Source: Mytilisepta virgata
Lineage: Eukaryota; Mollusca; Bivalvia; Mytilida; Mytilidae
Reading direction: 5' to 3'
Length of the DNA: 64,000 bases
Assembly: GCA_028015205.1 (NCBI GenBank)
Contig: JAPWFG010000023.1
Span: 930,001-994,000 of the forward strand
Below the pieces are notes generated by a model. That model did not search any database and was not told the DNA's origin. It was given only the letters and a program-made list of their open reading frames with translations. This document shows, one piece after another, positions 10,084 through 21,973 of this stretch. Position numbers and translations under genes: made by a program. Each line of letters opens with the position of its first letter. Positions within the stretch are counted from its first letter, which is position 1.

Positions 10084-10469
10084 AACCTGCTATCGTTTGC
10101 CCTCATCAGTTTGTAAAAAATAGATAAATTTAATGTAGCTAAGTCTGGCCAAACTTTGAAGGACATGCATTGGTGTACCCTTATAAAGCAAAAAGTTCCA
10201 AATTGAATGTAAATTCAAAATTTTAGCATTTATTTTATTATTTGGCATCTTTGTTATAAAGCAGTAAACTGTTGCAATTTATGTATAGTTTTTATTATAG
10301 AATATATAACTAGCGGAAATCAGAAATCGAAATGCTGGTTTTAATAGTTGAAATTAAACATATATAATGCTGACTTGAGGTACAAATGTATTTACAGTAA
10401 TAAAAATATCACTTTAATTTTCCAATTTATTTGAATGTTTTAAGTACATGTATGTACAATATATTGTAG

Positions 10470-10652
10470 TTCCTCAGTGGTCTCTATGGAGTGAATGGGG
10501 TGGCTGTACAGTGACCTGTGGATTTGGAACCCAGACAAGAACTAGGGACTGTATAAATGGAGGCACAACAGATTGTGGTCAGAGTGGTTCAGAAACGGTT
10601 ACTACTGAAACGAGGGAATGCCTGCTGGCAGGGAGTGTTCCTTATTGTACTT
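10470..10652 (+). CDS. Block 1 E3: second TSP1 domain
   Basis: 61 codons, phase 1/1, acceptor TATTGTAG, donor GTAAGTAT. Reads VPQWSLWSEWGGCTVTCGFG: two overlapping WxxW sites and CTVTCGFG, fitting the O-fucosylation consensus CxxS/TCxxG. Six cysteines in TSP1 spacing up to the final PYCT. The loop between the third and fourth Cys is shorter than in block 2 (61 against 67 codons). Extracellular. Confidence 0.92.
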
Positions 10653-11233
10653 GTAAGTATTTAATATGTCATAGAGACAATTCTGAACACGACAAGCTTT
10701 CAGGAACTTTTTAAAAAGAAGAGCAAAAGGGGAGTTAACTAATTTATGTATACCTTTATATATTTTACAAGACTACAGAATGATTTGAACTTAAGAAGCA
10801 TCCTTTTTACAAAATAAACAAATACATCACTTTTATGATATAAATTATATGTAGTTGGCATAAACGGTTAAATTTGAATTAATGAGTGGGTACTATCAAG
10901 GTGCAAAGAAAATTTTTTTTTCATGCTATTGAATAATATAACTATATGTCATTCCTTACCAGTATCACAAAACTGTATCCTCCATATTAATTCATTTAGC
11001 CAAAAGTTGAAGATATCTTCAAAATAGGAATGTAAATCTGATGTCAAGAGAAATGAAAATATAGCTTATTGGGTTTCCTCCGCATGGAAATTGTAATCTA
11101 TCATATACATTGTGCTTATAGAAAATAAAGGTAAAATTTTACCCTACGATAAAACTGGAAATTGTACATATTTCTGCCCAAATCTTATAGGAATTGGCTT
11201 AGGGGGCTGATATGACTTTGTTATTCCGGTTTT
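10653..11233. other. Intron sequence with nothing recognised
   Basis: First part of the E3-E4 intron. The motif AAATAAAGGTAAAATTTTACCCTA-like (11123 on) recurs at 11924 on, on both sides of the pearl-like element, suggesting the element sits inside an older duplicated or repetitive segment. Confidence 0.4.
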
Positions 11234-11906
11234 TAGCTCACCTGGACCAAAGCGCCATGTGAGCTATTGTCATCACTTGGTGTCCCTCGTCGTAAACTTT
11301 CCTTTAAACCTCTTCTCCTCTGAAACCACTGGGCCAATTGGAACAAAACTTGGCAGCATTGGTCCTTAGGTGATCCTCTTTCAGAATTATATCCAATGAC
11401 TCCGTCCGTCATCCAAGATGGCCGCCAGAGTCAAACTTAGTTTAACATAGGACCCTATTGGAAATTTACTTAAAGATCTTCTTGTCTGAAAACAATCGGC
11501 CAATTGGAACAAAACTTGGCAGTAATGGTCCCTAGGTGGTCCTCTCTCAGAATTATATCTGATGACCTCGTCCGTCATCCAAGATGGCCGCCAGAGAGGA
11601 ACTTAGTTTAACATAGGACCCTATGGGAAATTCACTTAAAGATCTTCATGTCTGAAACAACTTGGCAGCAATGGTCCCTAGGTAGTCCTCTTTCAGAATT
11701 GTATCCGATGACCCCACCCATCATCCAAGATGGCCACAAGAGCCAAACTTAGTTTAACATAGGACCCGATGGGAAATTTACTTAAAGATCTTCTTGTCTG
11801 AAAGGACTTGGAAAATTGGAACAAAACTAGGCAACATTGTTTCTTAGGTCGTCCTCTTTCAGACATAGTCCAGGTGAGCAATACAGGCTCCTGGAAGCCT
11901 CTAGTT
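11234..11906 (+). mobile_element. Pearl-like element, copy a
   Basis: Starts TAGCTCACCTGG and ends CCAGGTGAGC...GGCTCCTGGAAGCCTCTAGTT, so the two ends carry an inverted AGCTCACCTGG. The core consists of tandem units with ATCCAAGATGGCCGCCAGAG and TTTAACATAGGACCCTATG. Resembles the pearl-type tandem-core elements described from bivalves. Non-autonomous, no protein. Confidence 0.85.
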
Positions 11907-12363
11907 ATCATATACTTGTAGAAAATAAAGGTAAAATTTTACCCTATGATAAAATTGGAAATTGTAAATATTTCTGCCCAAATCTTATAAGAATTGGCTT
12001 AGCAAGCTGATATCACTTTTTATCAACTGTTTTCGGCTTATATCAACTGCTTCCATTTTATATCACACCCGTAATTGCATTATAAATCAGTTGTTTCCGT
12101 AATCGATTTTAAACTTACTAGCACATAGAAACACGGCAGACGACAGCGAACGAAACTGTGGATTATATAATTCACTTGAAAATGTTAATACAAACAGAAA
12201 ATTATTAAGTGATAAAACATTTAAACTAAATGGATGAGGGACAATGATGATTTGCAGCGCCTTGAGGATATTCTGTAATATGGCAATGAAATTGAAATCA
12301 TTGAGATAAGAATGTTCATGGAGACCTATAAAACACCATTGTTGAAGTATATGATAAAAACAT

Positions 12364-12500
12364 CATAACATAGCATTATTCATATCAGACCCATTATCAG
12401 CCCATGGTCAAAATCATTCTTCGAGCCTGGCGGATCTCGGGCTGATATCTTGACATAGGACTGATAATAGGTGTGATATGAAAAATGCCATGTTATAATC
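12364..12500. repeat. Foldback element
   Basis: Left arm CATTATTCATATCAGACCCA (from about 12374) pairs with CTGATAATAGGTGTGATATG (12461 on). The whole 12010-12500 region is rich in TATCA motifs and may be one larger element. Confidence 0.6.
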
Positions 12501-12941
12501 TATATATATCAGCCACAAGTCACAATAAGAAGCTTTATTTGCAATGAGTGGATGATATTTTACAAATCTCCTGCTGAAAACTAAATAATCTGTTTTTTAT
12601 ATTCTTAATTGGGGATTTTCTGATGAAAAAGTCATAAAAATTCAGGTCAAATCTTAATTGTGACCTTGTGACGTCAGTGATAACTTTAAGTCATTTGCCA
12701 TTGCTCTTTATACAGTTGGGTTATATCCTCCTTTAATTTAATTTACATCAGAACAGACCCGCATTATAATGAGTTTTTTACACAACGCTGCAGAGTAAGA
12801 TAGGCATAGAGAATTACGATGCTACAGTGACCACACCTATGAAGCAATAAAAATATTATGAGACCATAATGTTTACATCCCTTTGTAGTGTATTTCATAA
12901 CACCTGTATTAAGAGACCACCTGTCATTTATTACTTTGTAG

Positions 12942-13010
12942 ATTGTGGGGACAGTAAATTTAGGTACACCAGCATAGATTCTTTGGTAAAAAATCAAGAT
13001 GCAGATGAAG
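12942..13010 (+). CDS. Block 1 E4: short linker exon
   Basis: 23 codons, phase 1/1, acceptor TTTGTAG, donor GTAAATTT. Peptide YCGDSKFRYTSIDSLVKNQ plus DADEG; it aligns with block 2 E4 (YCTDRWF...VD...ESG). It was found by expecting a block-2-like exon here, and the match in frame, phase, leading YCxDxxF and terminal E(x)G supports it. It supplies one Cys and starts the region that leads into the RCCG module. Confidence 0.8.
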
Positions 13011-15257
13011 GTAAATTTAATTTAAAAATTTAAATAATATTGACCAGTATATATACCTCAACTTATCACAGGCCTCTATGTACAGTTTTTGTTCAAGGTG
13101 CCATTGGCTCAAAGAGTAAAGCTTGTAGGCAGGCACCAATTAAAATTTTTAGTTTCCAAACTAAATTTCTAGATTCTAATAACTGACAGATAGGAAAATT
13201 TGCAAAAATAAAACACTTTTTGAACAGACATGGTTGTGGAGCCGTTTGGCTATATACCTGTGTCATACACAGAGCTCCAGATAAGCTGCGTTTTTGCATA
13301 ATTATACAATTAAAAGTTGATAAAACGCAATAAAATTTATGGTCAAGCGTTTGATGACCAATTATGCAAATAAACAGGAGGTCCATACGTTTTAACCCGT
13401 TTGTTTTACTTTAACTGGTGTTAAAAAACACATTTTTAAAATTCACCGGAAGTAAACAATTAAGACTTTCGGAATCTCTCAGGGCCAACTTTGTCTACCA
13501 AGGTTCAAACTATGTGCTCCGTTATACAAAGAAATTATAATTTTAAACAATAATATTGGATCTGGTTCCCCACTAACCAATTTCATTATAAATTTCACAT
13601 GATATGTATCAGTTTAAATGTTTCTTACCAAAATGGCAAAATGCCTCAGATACTGGCTGTCACCTATGTATTCCACTTCAATTGGTGGGTTGAATTTGTA
13701 CATTACCTACACGTCTTTTTACTGACTCGATTTTAAAAGGCATGTAAGGGGAAAGTAGAAGAATATAAATTGGAATGAAATAATGATCAGACATCAGCCT
13801 GTAAAAAATTAAATGCCGGTACTTTCAAGGGATTTTGATCCTCTGGTCCACAGACCCCTCGTTTTTATACACGGCCACACAATTCCTGGATCTGCCCTCC
13901 CTGGTAAATAGATTTTGACTCAAATGCAAGATTAATTTTTTTTATCTAGTCTACAAAGAAAGTTACAAACATTCTTGGCACACACTTTATAACTTTTATG
14001 TAAGGTCTCTGATTGTCTTAAAAAAAGTCCAAATGATAAATGTCCTCAGGATTATCTGGACTACATGTAGCTATCAGAATGTGTATTCTCTTGGTTGGTT
14101 TGTAGTTTGTACTTACAACTTCACTATTATATACTAACCATGCAGCTCTGTCAGCTTTATGTATCCCTTTATGTTGGCTATCCTCTAATTTGCCTGTTTA
14201 CCTAGGAATATGTTGGTGACAGTATTCATGTCATATCAAATATCTGTATCCTCAATGATTTTGTTGTGTATTAGAAACATTTATCACATCAGCTCTCCCA
14301 TGATTACCATTGAAATTGAAAGCCGTCTAAATCACCCAATAGATATCTGCTTGAGGGGATGAAAAAACCCATTAAAAATTTATCAGAGGAGTGAACCTGA
14401 AATCACAAAGCAAATGGAAAAAGCTTTCACCCATTTTATTAAAAAATACAGGAGTGAATAACCCAATTGATGAAATCTTATCTGGAGCTCTGTATACATG
14501 TACATGACACAATCATTTTGCTCTTAAAATTCAAATGCGCACAGGACCACTTACTAAAATCCGGATTTCATGGATCGCCAAAGTAAAAAAATTTGATCGT
14601 CAATTTGGCGACTTATTATGAATTACAAGGCGCCAGATGTATTTTTAAGTCGCTATGGAGACTAAATTAGGTGTCACTAAGAGCTCTTCTTGCAAGGATT
14701 TCTGATTTCTCTGCTGAAATGTTGGTGGTTGGGTTTAAGTACCGTGGCTTCATTGACCACTAATAATAAGGGGGAAATGATTCACCATGTGTTCCACAAT
14801 CGTGGTATTTTTCCCGACGGTTCAATACACGATACATGTGGGCCGCTTACGATATTAACAATATGGTTGTTTTTTATTTATGTAGTTTCAGAACTGGGGC
14901 AAAATTTTTATATGCCTTTGGTATTTAACCATGATTTCATTCATATTGTTTTCAAAAATTAATTGAAATTTAAATATTTGTTCGGGGTCAATGCATGTAA
15001 TTTTTTTTTTTATGAACATCAGCTGCGCATCATGCCGTAGATGGAACTGGAGGGGACTTGAAGCAATTTCTGACTCAATGGATCGTACTTAAAACGTATA
15101 GTAAATCTATTGAAATATCGGAATATGTATCGTGTGTCAAAAAAGTGTATTGTTTCACCCCTAACTAATGAGTTGCCACCACTATAACTATTTGTGATGT
15201 ACAACCGATACAATTAATCGTTGATCTAAAATTCATCTGGATACCCATAAGTAACAG
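13011..15257. other. 2.2-kb intron stretch with nothing recognised
   Basis: Part of the E4-E5 intron. No exon, transposon end or tandem array can be supported; short open frames lack splice context. Confidence 0.4.
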
Positions 15258-15535
15258 TTAAGGTGGTACCCAACACTTTCACTAAAATTAATTTGGCTCG
15301 TTTAATTTTCATAAAATTTTTACGAAGTATTTACTTTGACCCATTGACAAAAATTTTTAAATTTCAAAACATTTGAACCAACCAATTCATCAGAAAAATT
15401 ACACTGATTGTATAGCAGTTTGACAAACACTAATATTGATCATTGAAAAGCTTAATATTCCCTTAACACAACATTTTTAAAACGTTTAGCTGATTTTACA
15501 GAGTTATCTCCCTGTAGTGTTAGGTACCACCTTAA
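15258..15535. repeat. TIR MITE, TTAAGGTGGTACC family
   Basis: Ends TTAAGGTGGTACCCAACAC and GTGTTAGGTACCACCTTAA are inverted copies; TTAA at the very ends fits a TTAA target. 278 bp, no coding. Located 249 bp before E5. Confidence 0.85.
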
Positions 15536-15784
15536 AGATTGTATTAAAAAATGGACAGAAGTCGAAGTTGATGTAAATTATGATAGGTACTTTATGGACT
15601 GTTTATATACAATTACATGGTAGACAAATTTTAAGCTGAATTTTTAAAGCTGATTCCAGCTTTTTTGCATCAAAATATTTTTTTTTCAAATGTTGATGTA
15701 AATTTATATTTTTTAAGAAGGAAACCATGCTCTACTTCAGAAGTGTTATTCAGAATTGAATAAAATTATGTCTGTTATTAACAG

Positions 15785-15955
15785 GTACTGCAGTTTTATT
15801 GGAGAGTGATATTGATATTATCAGATGTTGTGGAAGGATCTCATCCTTCAGATTTTATGCTGTGAATCATGGGACTTTAAAATTTATGATATGGCGAGCA
15901 ACAGAAGATGTAGATTACAAGAAAGTTGTTGCAGTTTACTCCTATGAAGTCAGTC
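15785..15955 (+). CDS. Block 1 E5: RCCG beta-rich region, part 1
   Basis: 57 codons, phase 1/1, acceptor ATTAACAG, donor GTATGTAT. Peptide GTAVLLESDIDIIRCCGRIS, then FRFYAVNHGTLKFMIWRAT with alternating hydrophobic strands, ending SYEVS. The RCCG motif, the GT-x-x-F-x-I/V-W-R strand and the following GDxIGW motif in E6 are conserved in block 2. Similar unnamed beta-sandwich modules occur in invertebrate extracellular proteins (general knowledge, family not named here). Possibly ligand-binding. Confidence 0.9.
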
Positions 15956-16570
15956 GTATGTATCTATAAATGGCTTTGTCACCACTATAAGTAGTGTACA
16001 GTCAGTTGAAATCAATTCAGAATTCTCATATTTTATGATACACTTATACTTCATTCAAAATGATATTTTTAATTGAAATTAAAAATTTATATTTAAAATT
16101 TTTATGAATTGGATTCCAATTATATATTTCTTGTATAACGAGAAAATATTTTAATTTGTTCAAACAAACAAAAATAATAATGAGGACAAACCAAAAAACC
16201 CAATCAATTTAGACAGACAAACCCATGAAGACAAATGAACAACTATAAGCACAACAAATAAACACTGAAAAATGAAAAACAATGAACAACACAAACCCCT
16301 ATAAGAACCAGGAGTGAACTCAGGTGCTCCAGAAGAGTAATTCAGTTCATGCTCCAGATACGGTGGTAGTCACAAATTGGTGGAGATACATGAAATGTTA
16401 CAATAGTGGGAATAGGTCCAACACTGTAACGGTCAATCAATTTGTTGTAATGACCATAAAATTTTCTAAGTGATGACATTATCGGTTGATGAAGATTGAT
16501 AATAGTAATGGCACAAAGAAACTTCTGAATTTTCTTTATTTGAAAAATATGAAATTTATGTTTTTGACAG
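15956..16570. other. E5-E6 intron, nothing recognised
   Basis: AT-rich, 615 bp, no repeat ends found. Confidence 0.4.
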
Positions 16571-16652
16571 CTTTAGATGTGAACAGTTATGTGACAGTAG
16601 TTCTGGATGAAGATGACAAGATAGCTGTAACAGCAGGGGATAGTATTGGATG
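16571..16652 (+). CDS. Block 1 E6: RCCG beta-rich region, part 2
   Basis: 82 bases entering in phase 1 and leaving in phase 2, so the last Trp codon TG|G is split. Peptide PLDVNSYVTVVLD ... KIAVTAGDSIGW. Acceptor TTTTTGACAG, donor GTAATATA. Block 2 E6 has the same length, phases and IAVTxGDxIGW end (12 of 28 residues identical, ungapped). Confidence 0.9.
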
Positions 16653-16676
16653 GTAATATATATGAAATTTATTATA

Positions 16677-16852
16677 CAGTCGACTCTCGTTATGTCGAAT
16701 TGCTTGGGACCACAGAAATTAGTTCGACTTAAGCGTAAATTCGAGATATCAGGAGTAAATTCCTATAGTAATTACTGTTAATGGTCCGAAAACTCTGTTC
16801 GAGTTATCCGGAATTTCGACTTAAATGTGTTCGAGATAACGAGAGTGGACTG
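16677..16852. repeat. MITE with CAGTCGACTCTCGTTATG ends, copy 1
   Basis: Left end CAGTCGACTCTCGTTATGTC, right end inverted (ATAACGAGAGTGGACTG), flanked by TA on both sides as for pogo/Tigger-like Tc1-mariner relatives. Starts 24 bp after the E6 donor. Second copy at 24141-24316. Confidence 0.8.
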
Positions 16853-16854
16853 TA

Positions 16855-18076
16855 TACCGTATTTTTTGGACGAAAGGTTGATATTTTTTCCCTGAAAGTC
16901 CGAGTCCCGACCTAATCTCCAAATCGACCAATCTTAGGCTCAAATCCGAAAAAAAATAGTATGTGAAAAAAAACTTGTGAAAATGGCTTTCTATTGACGA
17001 TATTAAGTTTTCTTTTGTAGGATTTTGTCTGGGAGAAAAACAACAGTTAATTGCTATGTTACTGCTTTAATTTTTGTATAAATAAAAGAAATAAATGTTG
17101 TTGTTTGCATGTTTTTTTTGTCTTTATTATCTGTAAAACACATTCGTTTTTAGTTCAAGGAAGTGTATTGTGGCATATAAAAAACGGAAACATATCCGGA
17201 AAACTAGGGTACGGATATGGAAATATTCAGATTTTGAATGCAATTTGTCATTTATCACAAGGATTTCCATTGGAATAAAACCCAACGAGATTGATTGTTA
17301 CAGAACAGAAGTGTCCAATCAAGAATCCTTTGTTTAACCTTCCGGGTAAATAAAGTGCTCCTATTAACGGAGCATCATACATACAAGCAACAGAACATGC
17401 GCAATTGATTATTTTTATTAAAAAATGGTGATACACATTTATCTATTCAACGGACATTTCTTTCGCTTATAATATGGGTTTTTCATGGCGTAACATCATT
17501 GAATTTGATACTGACAGGTACACAATTCATTATTTTCATGACACATTTATTGAAGCCTCGTTTTAATTAAAATTACATGTGGGATAATTAGGGCTTGGGC
17601 TCAAGAGCGTGGGGTGGTATGTCAGTTAACAGGTGTAAATTGATCAGTTGTCCAGGTAAACAGGTATGCATCAAAGAAATTTTAAATAAATGTTTACAGG
17701 ATATGGCTTTGTTTTTACAACCTAATACCTACAATACATGACATCAATCAGTCTTCGATTTACACTTCACACCTTCACAAACAAGCGTGGACAAAGAAAT
17801 ATGTTGAAAATAAATAACACAATTAAAACGTTTTTATTTACAAATCATAAATTAAAACACACTTTCCAAAATATTAAAATACTTACCAATATAAGGTATA
17901 TGATATATGATCTTTCTAGACCTTATACTCACCATAATTACTACATTGTGTCCTTCAAGAATGATCTTCGACCTAACCAGAGAATCAACCTATCTAAGAC
18001 CTGATCCCCAATTTTTCCATAAAAATGGCTATTCGACCTATCGTCCCCCTCGACCTTTGGTCCCAAAAATACGGTA
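16855..18076. mobile_element. 1.2-kb TIR element abutting the previous MITE
   Basis: Left end ATACCGTATTTTTTGGAC plus AAAGGTTGA; right end is the inverse (TCGACCTTTGGTCCCAAAAA, TACGGTAT). No transposase frame is visible. It shares its left boundary with the end of the neighbouring MITE, so one inserted at the edge of the other. Confidence 0.65.
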
Positions 18077-19073
18077 TTCATCTTAAAGACTAAGTTCATA
18101 TTTTAACGTTTTGTTAAATTTCATTTAACTGGCATGGTACTATATAACTTTAATATAAAAACAGGATAAAAATTTATAACATACAAATTATCTGATGCAG
18201 CTTATAGATGTGACTCTTTTTCAGAGTTGTGCCCCTTGATATTGGTTAAATTTAAGAATGCGGACAGTTTTGTATAAAATACTTGGGTTTTTTTTTCAAA
18301 AGTTATAAATAATGGGCATTACATTCTGAGATATGATTACCTTATGTTTTATTATCTTAATAAAAACTTGAACTTTATTTTAGTTGTATAAAAATATCAG
18401 AAACATGAAAAGTAAAAGATTTAATAAAACATTAACTAATGGGAGGTAACTCTGTAAAAATTCTGATTTTATCGGAGGGAAAATCCAACATTTTTATGTC
18501 AGGGTAATGTAGCATCTTTGGAAGCCGGCGAATGTACCCTGAACTATATCTTTTAAAAACAGATATATACTGTATATACTCTTTTAGATGCCTGTAATTA
18601 TGCACCTCTAAATTCTGCACATATTATCACTAGATTGGGCTAAAATTGGCCAATATTTGGGATTTTCATCTGGGGGAGGTCAATATTTTGTCACTTTTCT
18701 TTATGTTGCAGCTGAAAGTTGATAATGTCATTACAAATAAATGTTACATAGTCGAAAAACTTGAAAAAAAATCTTTTATTTGATATACGATTTTATAGGG
18801 GCACATGATACAACAAACTGGTTAGCTACCAGCTTGCTGAACATAGACCAATTCATGACATCAAATGAAAAACTACAGAAAACTGTTATGTGCACCCTTA
18901 AGATTTCAACCAGATTTTCCAGGTTATGTAAAGTACAGCTGGGCGGTGGGGGGGGGGGGGGATTTCAGGCTGGGGTCAAGGGAAACAACCCAAATCGGTG
19001 ATGAAGGAAAATTTGGTGTGCTGTCAGTATGACTTTATCAGATATTTTAACAAAGTGTTTTGTTCTCATTTAG
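18077..19073. other. Intron part, nothing firm
   Basis: Contains a GGGAGGTAACTCTGTAAAAA segment at 18438 resembling the inner part of the TTAAGGTGGTACC MITE, and a G14 homopolymer at 18948-18961. Confidence 0.35.
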
Positions 19074-19294
19074 GTGTGATGGGGGAGCAAATATTGTGTC
19101 ATATGACACTTGCAGTACAGCTCGAAACATTGACCCATACAGTATGTCATCGATAAGTTACCAGCCAAATTACTGCCCAACCAAAACATACAAGAAGACT
19201 TTTTCTAGCTGTCCTGTAGCAGGTGATACAGCCCAGTGGACATCAGGAACAGCTTACATTAGGGTTTATGCTATGGAATATAAAACTACTACCA
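19074..19294 (+). CDS. Block 1 E7: RCCG beta-rich region, part 3
   Basis: 221 bases, enters phase 2, leaves phase 1; acceptor TCTCATTTAG, donor GTAAGTCT. Peptide WCDGGANIVSYDTCSTARN, then YQPNYCPTKTYKKTFSSCP and QWTSGTAYIRVYAMEYKTT. Conserved with block 2: I(V/A)xDxC, NYCPT, (Q/N)WTS and a final Y/F-x-TTT strand. Probably closes the beta-domain begun in E5. Confidence 0.9.
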
Positions 19295-20368
19295 GTAAGT
19301 CTAGAAGTATTTAGACATTCTATTTTCCACCAGGGGGAAAACAAAGTCCAATAACTCAAACCTACAGGATGTAGTGATCTTAAAGCCAGGTTTGCAAAAA
19401 TTTTTAAAACTTGTATTTTATTTAATGAGAGCAGTTGTAATCTGTAATTTATGTTCACTATTAAGTTAAGGTAAAATACTAATTAGACCAAGGGTACATG
19501 TGTATGAAGTAAATTTTGGATTGTCAAAAGTACTCAGATAATGAAATTTACAATTTTGAGTTGCCCCCCCCCCCCCCTTTTTATAAAATAATGAACTTAT
19601 TGAATTGTTAGGATGGAATTTGTAAAATTGAAGATAGTGCCAAAAATATCCTAAAGATTGTTATGTATGTGCGTATATCTACCAGATTAGGTAAATCTTG
19701 TGATAATAGAATTAAAAAATTTTTTTTTAAAATCTTTTAGGCGATATTTGATCTACTGGTTTTATGATCAGGCCTCCAAATAGTGATTAGGGAAGATCTG
19801 GTTTTCTGTCATTAAAACTGTTCTCAAAACTTTAGTGACTGTCTGATTTTTGCCAAAAAAACTTTTAGACTTTATTGACTACTTGATCATTCCAAATGGT
19901 CCTTAATGTTTATGACACTGACTTCAGTAATAATTGGGGACCTCAGAAACACTATGTATCCAATCTATTTCCTTAGACGCTGCATAAGAACCTTGAATTG
20001 TATTTCAACTAGGGAAAGGTATACAAATGCCTGATATTTTTTCAGCATTTGCCGTATTTCAGGATTTTGACCATTTCAGAATGGGTTCTTCCCAATTTCC
20101 AGTTTTTTGCACCTTCTGTACTTTGACCCATGTATACATATCTACACAATTCTTGCTTCATACTTTGTTCAGTTTATTTTCCATCAAAAATAAATACTAT
20201 TTATCATTATCTATTATATTATGGCTAACAATGTTGTGGTACAGGCTTGCATCACATACATTCGTATTTTATTATATTTTAAAAAACATGGTCAAAAGTC
20301 CCCATTTCAGGTTATGTTCTGCTTGTGTAAATATAAATGGTTTTGAACAAATTGAAAACTAATTTCAG
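19295..20368. other. E7-E8 intron, nothing recognised
   Basis: About 1.07 kb; only a C12 homopolymer (19566-19577). A 111-codon open frame at 20027-20362 is AT-rich, without splice support or family signature. Confidence 0.4.
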
Positions 20369-20542
20369 ATACCCCTCCATTACTTGGCACAAGTACAAAC
20401 AGTGTATCTATCCCAGACCACACTCCAATTGACACAAGTGTCATAGATTTGTCCATCACAGAACCTGATAATGCTGACAGGATAGTTAAGTACCAGCCAG
20501 AGTATGACCGTGATTTTTACTTCTATTATGATACAAATACAC
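20369..20542 (+). CDS. Block 1 E8: cadherin-like repeat 1, first half
   Basis: 58 codons, phase 1/1, acceptor CTAATTTCAG, donor GTGAGTAG. Peptide NTPPLLGTSTNSVSIPDHTP, then the strand VIDLSITEPDNADRIVKY and FYFYYDTNT. The NxPP start followed by alternating strands, with ITEPD, is like the first strands of a cadherin-like repeat. Block 2 E8 has the same layout (FYFTDPDYADFMV). Confidence 0.85.
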
Positions 20543-20570
20543 GTGAGTAGCATGTTATCATCAGTTTTTT

Positions 20571-21340
20571 TAACTCACCTGACCCAAAGGGTTATGTGAG
20601 TTATTGCCATCACTTTTCATTAGTTGTCTGTCCATCAACATTTCACATTTTGAACTTCTTCTAGAGAACAACTGAATAGATTGAAACGAAACATGGCACA
20701 AATGTTCCTTACAAGGTGCTCATCATGTGTTGTTACTTTGGTGCCAATCCATCATCCAGCATGGCTGCCAGCAGGGGACTTAGTTTAACATAGGACCCTA
20801 TGGGAATTACATACAAAAAACATAGCATGAATGTTACTTATGAGGTGCTGACAGAGTGTTGTTACTTTGTTGTGGATCCATGAGCCAGCGGAGGACTGAG
20901 TTTAATATAGGACCCTATATGGGAAATACATATACATACAAAAATCCTCTTCTGGAGAACCACGTGATGGATTGAAACCAAACATAGCATGAATTTTCTC
21001 TTAGAGCAGCTGATTAAGGGTTGTTACTTTGTTGCCGATCTATCATCCAAGAAGGCCTCCAGCTGGGGACTTAGTTTACATAGAACCCTATGGGAAATAC
21101 AAGAATCTTCTTCTAGAGAACCACTGAATGGATTGAAACCATGAAACCAAAAATGGCATGAAAGTTACTTATGACCAAGTGTTGTTACTTTGTTGCTGAT
21201 CCGTCATCCAAGATTGCCGCCAGCAGGGGGCAATCTTTAACATAGGACCCTATTGGAAATACATACAAAAATCTTCTATAGAACCGCTGAATGGATTGAA
21301 ACCAAATAGCACGAATGTTCTTAACGAGGTGCTGACTTAG
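20571..21340 (+). mobile_element. Pearl-like element, copy b (3' end lost)
   Basis: 5' end TAACTCACCTGACCCAAAGG starts 28 bp after the E8 donor. The core has several degenerate units with CATCCAAGA and TTTAACATAGGACCCTATG. The CCAGGTGAGC...CCTCTAGTT 3' end is absent; homology fades near 21340. Confidence 0.75.
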
Positions 21341-21446
21341 GGGGCCGTTTTTAGATTCTAAATCATAATAGATCAAATTTTAAGTAGATAAATCATACAT
21401 CAATAGATTTCCTATTCACTTTTCTCTACAAATATGTACATTTTAA

Positions 21447-21844
21447 TGTCCCCCGCTGCAACGCGACAGAGGGACTTAGTAATGGTCTGCATCTGTCCGC
21501 CCATCTGTCCATCACAATTACTTGTGGACGCATCTCCTCTTAGACCACTGATCGGATTTCGTTAAAATTTTGTAGGACTGTTAGTCACCATATGTTCTTG
21601 ATCCTATTGCACCACCATTTTCATTCGACAAAATTTACGGAAGTTATGGGACTTAAACGTTTTTGTGCATGTGACACTATAGGAACACTTTGTGGACGCA
21701 ACTCCTCTGAGACCGCTCATAGGATTTTGTTAAAATTTTGTAGGATTGCTTTTCACTACATGTACTTGATCCTATGCCACCATTTCAATAATAAACTTTT
21801 TGTATATCTTGTGGGGCTTCGACTTTTCTCTGCGGCGGGGGACA
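21447..21844. repeat. TIR element with TGTCCCCCGC ends
   Basis: TGTCCCCCGCTGC at the left and GCGGCGGGGGACA at the right. Inside, two copies of a TTTGTTAAAATTTTGTAGGA-type unit about 170 bp apart. Confidence 0.7.
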
Positions 21845-21973
21845 TATGGCTAAGTATAATCTTGTTCATCAACCATCACCCTGTACAACAAACGAAGGTT
21901 TTATTCCCTTCAACCCACCATTTTCATGATTTCACTTTGAACTATTTGTCACATGACTGCATTATTTCATTTT

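Noticed and set aside
20027..20362. 111-codon plus-strand open frame before block 1 E8
   Set aside because: Composition is that of AT-rich intron, it has no counterpart in block 2 and no domain signature, and the E8 acceptor lies right after it.
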